Below are positions 63,244-64,000 of a stretch of 64,000 bases of DNA, in pieces (position 1 is the first letter of the stretch; each line of letters opens with the position of its first letter). This stretch comes from Lachnospiraceae bacterium (GTDB taxonomy: Bacteria; Bacillota; Clostridia; Lachnospirales; Lachnospiraceae). Where the stretch lies: positions 6,696,001-6,760,000 of the forward strand of contig AP025576.1 of the NCBI GenBank assembly GCA_022845955.1. The letters run 5' to 3'. The translations under genes and the position numbers were made by a program. Below the pieces are notes generated by a model that saw nothing but the letters and a program-made list of their open reading frames with translations, did no database searches and was not told where the DNA came from.

Positions 63244-64000
63244 TCACTGCCGGGTATCCGTCTCTTTTGCAGGAAATCTCACAGTCACCGTCACATTTCC
63301 CGCGCTTTCTTCCATCGTAAGCCCGCCCTCGCCGGCATACATCAGCTTCAGCCGGCTCTGGATATTGACAAGCCCGATTCGTTTCCTGGCACGTCTTTCC
63401 TGCTCAAGAAGTTCTCTGTTTTCCAGTGTTTCCTGCAGCCTGGCAAGCCGCTCTGGGTTCAACTGCCCTCCGTTATCCACGATAGAAAAAACAAGGCTTT
63501 TTCCTTCCCGTTTTCCTTTTATCCAAAGCATGCCTCCCGGCTGGGTGCGTTTTTCCAGCCCATGATAGACTGCATTTTCCACCAGAGGCTGTAATATCAT
63601 TTTATCAATACAGAGATCCTCCACCCCTTCTTCCATTTCCATTTCCCAGCGGAATCTCCCGTTAAATCTTACGTCACAGATATCCAGGTATTTCTTCAGG
63701 AAATCCTTCTCCTCCGCCACCGTCACTTTATCTCCTTCCTTAATGGAATAACGGAAGATTTCCGCCATATTGGAAGCCATTTCCGCCACCACAGGCTGCT
63801 CGTTCATCAGGGCGATTCCTCCCATGCACTGCAGGGTATTGTACAGAAAGTGCGGATTAATCTGGCTTCGGAGGGCATAAATTTCGCTCTTGTTTTTTAA
63901 TAGCTCTGCTTCATATAACCGCTTCTGCGTGTCAAAAATGCGCCGGGACATCTGTGCGTTATTTTTGAGCATTTCATTCATTTTATCCACAAGGGGGGTG
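63244..64000 (-). CDS. YesM-type sensor histidine kinase (N-terminus outside the window)
   Basis: About 252 C-terminal residues are visible; the frame is open at the window edge, so the membrane helices, extracellular domain and HAMP lie beyond it. It shows the His_kinase (PF06580) H-box SQINPHFLYNTLQCM and a HATPase_c domain with PLVENAVYHGLEK, DNGG and RIGLVNIQSRL. Such kinases usually pair with an AraC-type response regulator (YesN) and control the adjacent sugar importer. The regulator gene is not in the window. Confidence 0.92.
   Translation of the reverse strand, partial: TPLVDKMNEMLKNNAQMSRRIFDTQKRLYEAELLKNKSEIYALRSQINPHFLYNTLQCMGGIALMNEQPVVAEMASNMAEIFRYSIKEGDKVTVAEEKDFLKKYLDICDVRFNGRFRWEMEMEEGVEDLCIDKMILQPLVENAVYHGLEKRTQPGGMLWIKGKREGKSLVFSIVDNGGQLNPERLARLQETLENRELLEQERRARKRIGLVNIQSRLKLMYAGEGGLTMEESAGNVTVTVRFPAKETDTRQ

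Overview
The window looks like chromosomal DNA of an anaerobic, spore-forming gut Firmicute of the Lachnospiraceae (Clostridium cluster XIVa) type. The evidence is the 16S rRNA sequence, a GerA/SpoVAF-family germination protein, the dnaX-ybaB-recR block, sugar importers without their own ATPase, and the rRNA gene order 16S-5S-tRNA-23S. The genus cannot be fixed by eye.

Layout. 1-2210: the end of an integrative element (excisionase-like gene and tyrosine integrase) lying against tRNA-Cys sequences that carry a 34-bp duplication. 2055-8064: a minus-strand rRNA operon read 16S, 5S, tRNA-Ile, tRNA-Ala, 23S, tRNA-Asn, tRNA-Glu, tRNA-Cys, with two strong tandem promoters. 8200-16790: housekeeping and envelope genes (CvpA-like, DUF5711, LysM, galM, recR, ybaB, dnaX, pfkA). 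16798-26972: a beta-galactoside locus with GH42 beta-galactosidase, esterase, two permeases, binding protein, and a second binding protein joined to a two-component system. 27044-32313: LysR gene divergent from a cation/proton antiporter, tRNA-Ser, Crp/Fnr gene divergent from an ECF S-component, and one unrecognised gene. 32455-40776: a visibly GC-richer block with a MalT-like regulator divergent from a 1653-residue SLH surface protein. 40972-45206: binding lipoprotein coupled to a hybrid histidine kinase. 45310-48244: GerA-family gene divergent from trxA-trxB. 48309-57610: ABC importer with M20 and M24 peptidases, an Fe-alcohol dehydrogenase, a URO-D/MtaA-like protein and a cysteine desulfidase homologue. 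57946-64000: sulfatase, ABC importer and a YesM-like kinase cut by the window edge.

How the genes work together. Three CUT1-type importers feed cytoplasmic enzymes that lack signal peptides (GH42 plus esterase; peptidases plus a methyltransferase-like protein; sulfatase), which suggests import first and processing inside. None has an ATPase gene here, so a shared MsmX-type ATPase encoded elsewhere is likely. Two loci couple an orphan binding lipoprotein to a sensor kinase or response regulator through a 4-bp ATGA overlap, which suggests ligand-binding-protein sensing. The most interesting items are these coupled sensors, the URO-D-like protein with a His-x-Cys...Cys zinc site in an importer/peptidase cluster, the nested palindrome at trxA, the Crp/Fnr-type palindrome placed about 41.5 bp upstream of a predicted start, and the atypical phosphofructokinase.
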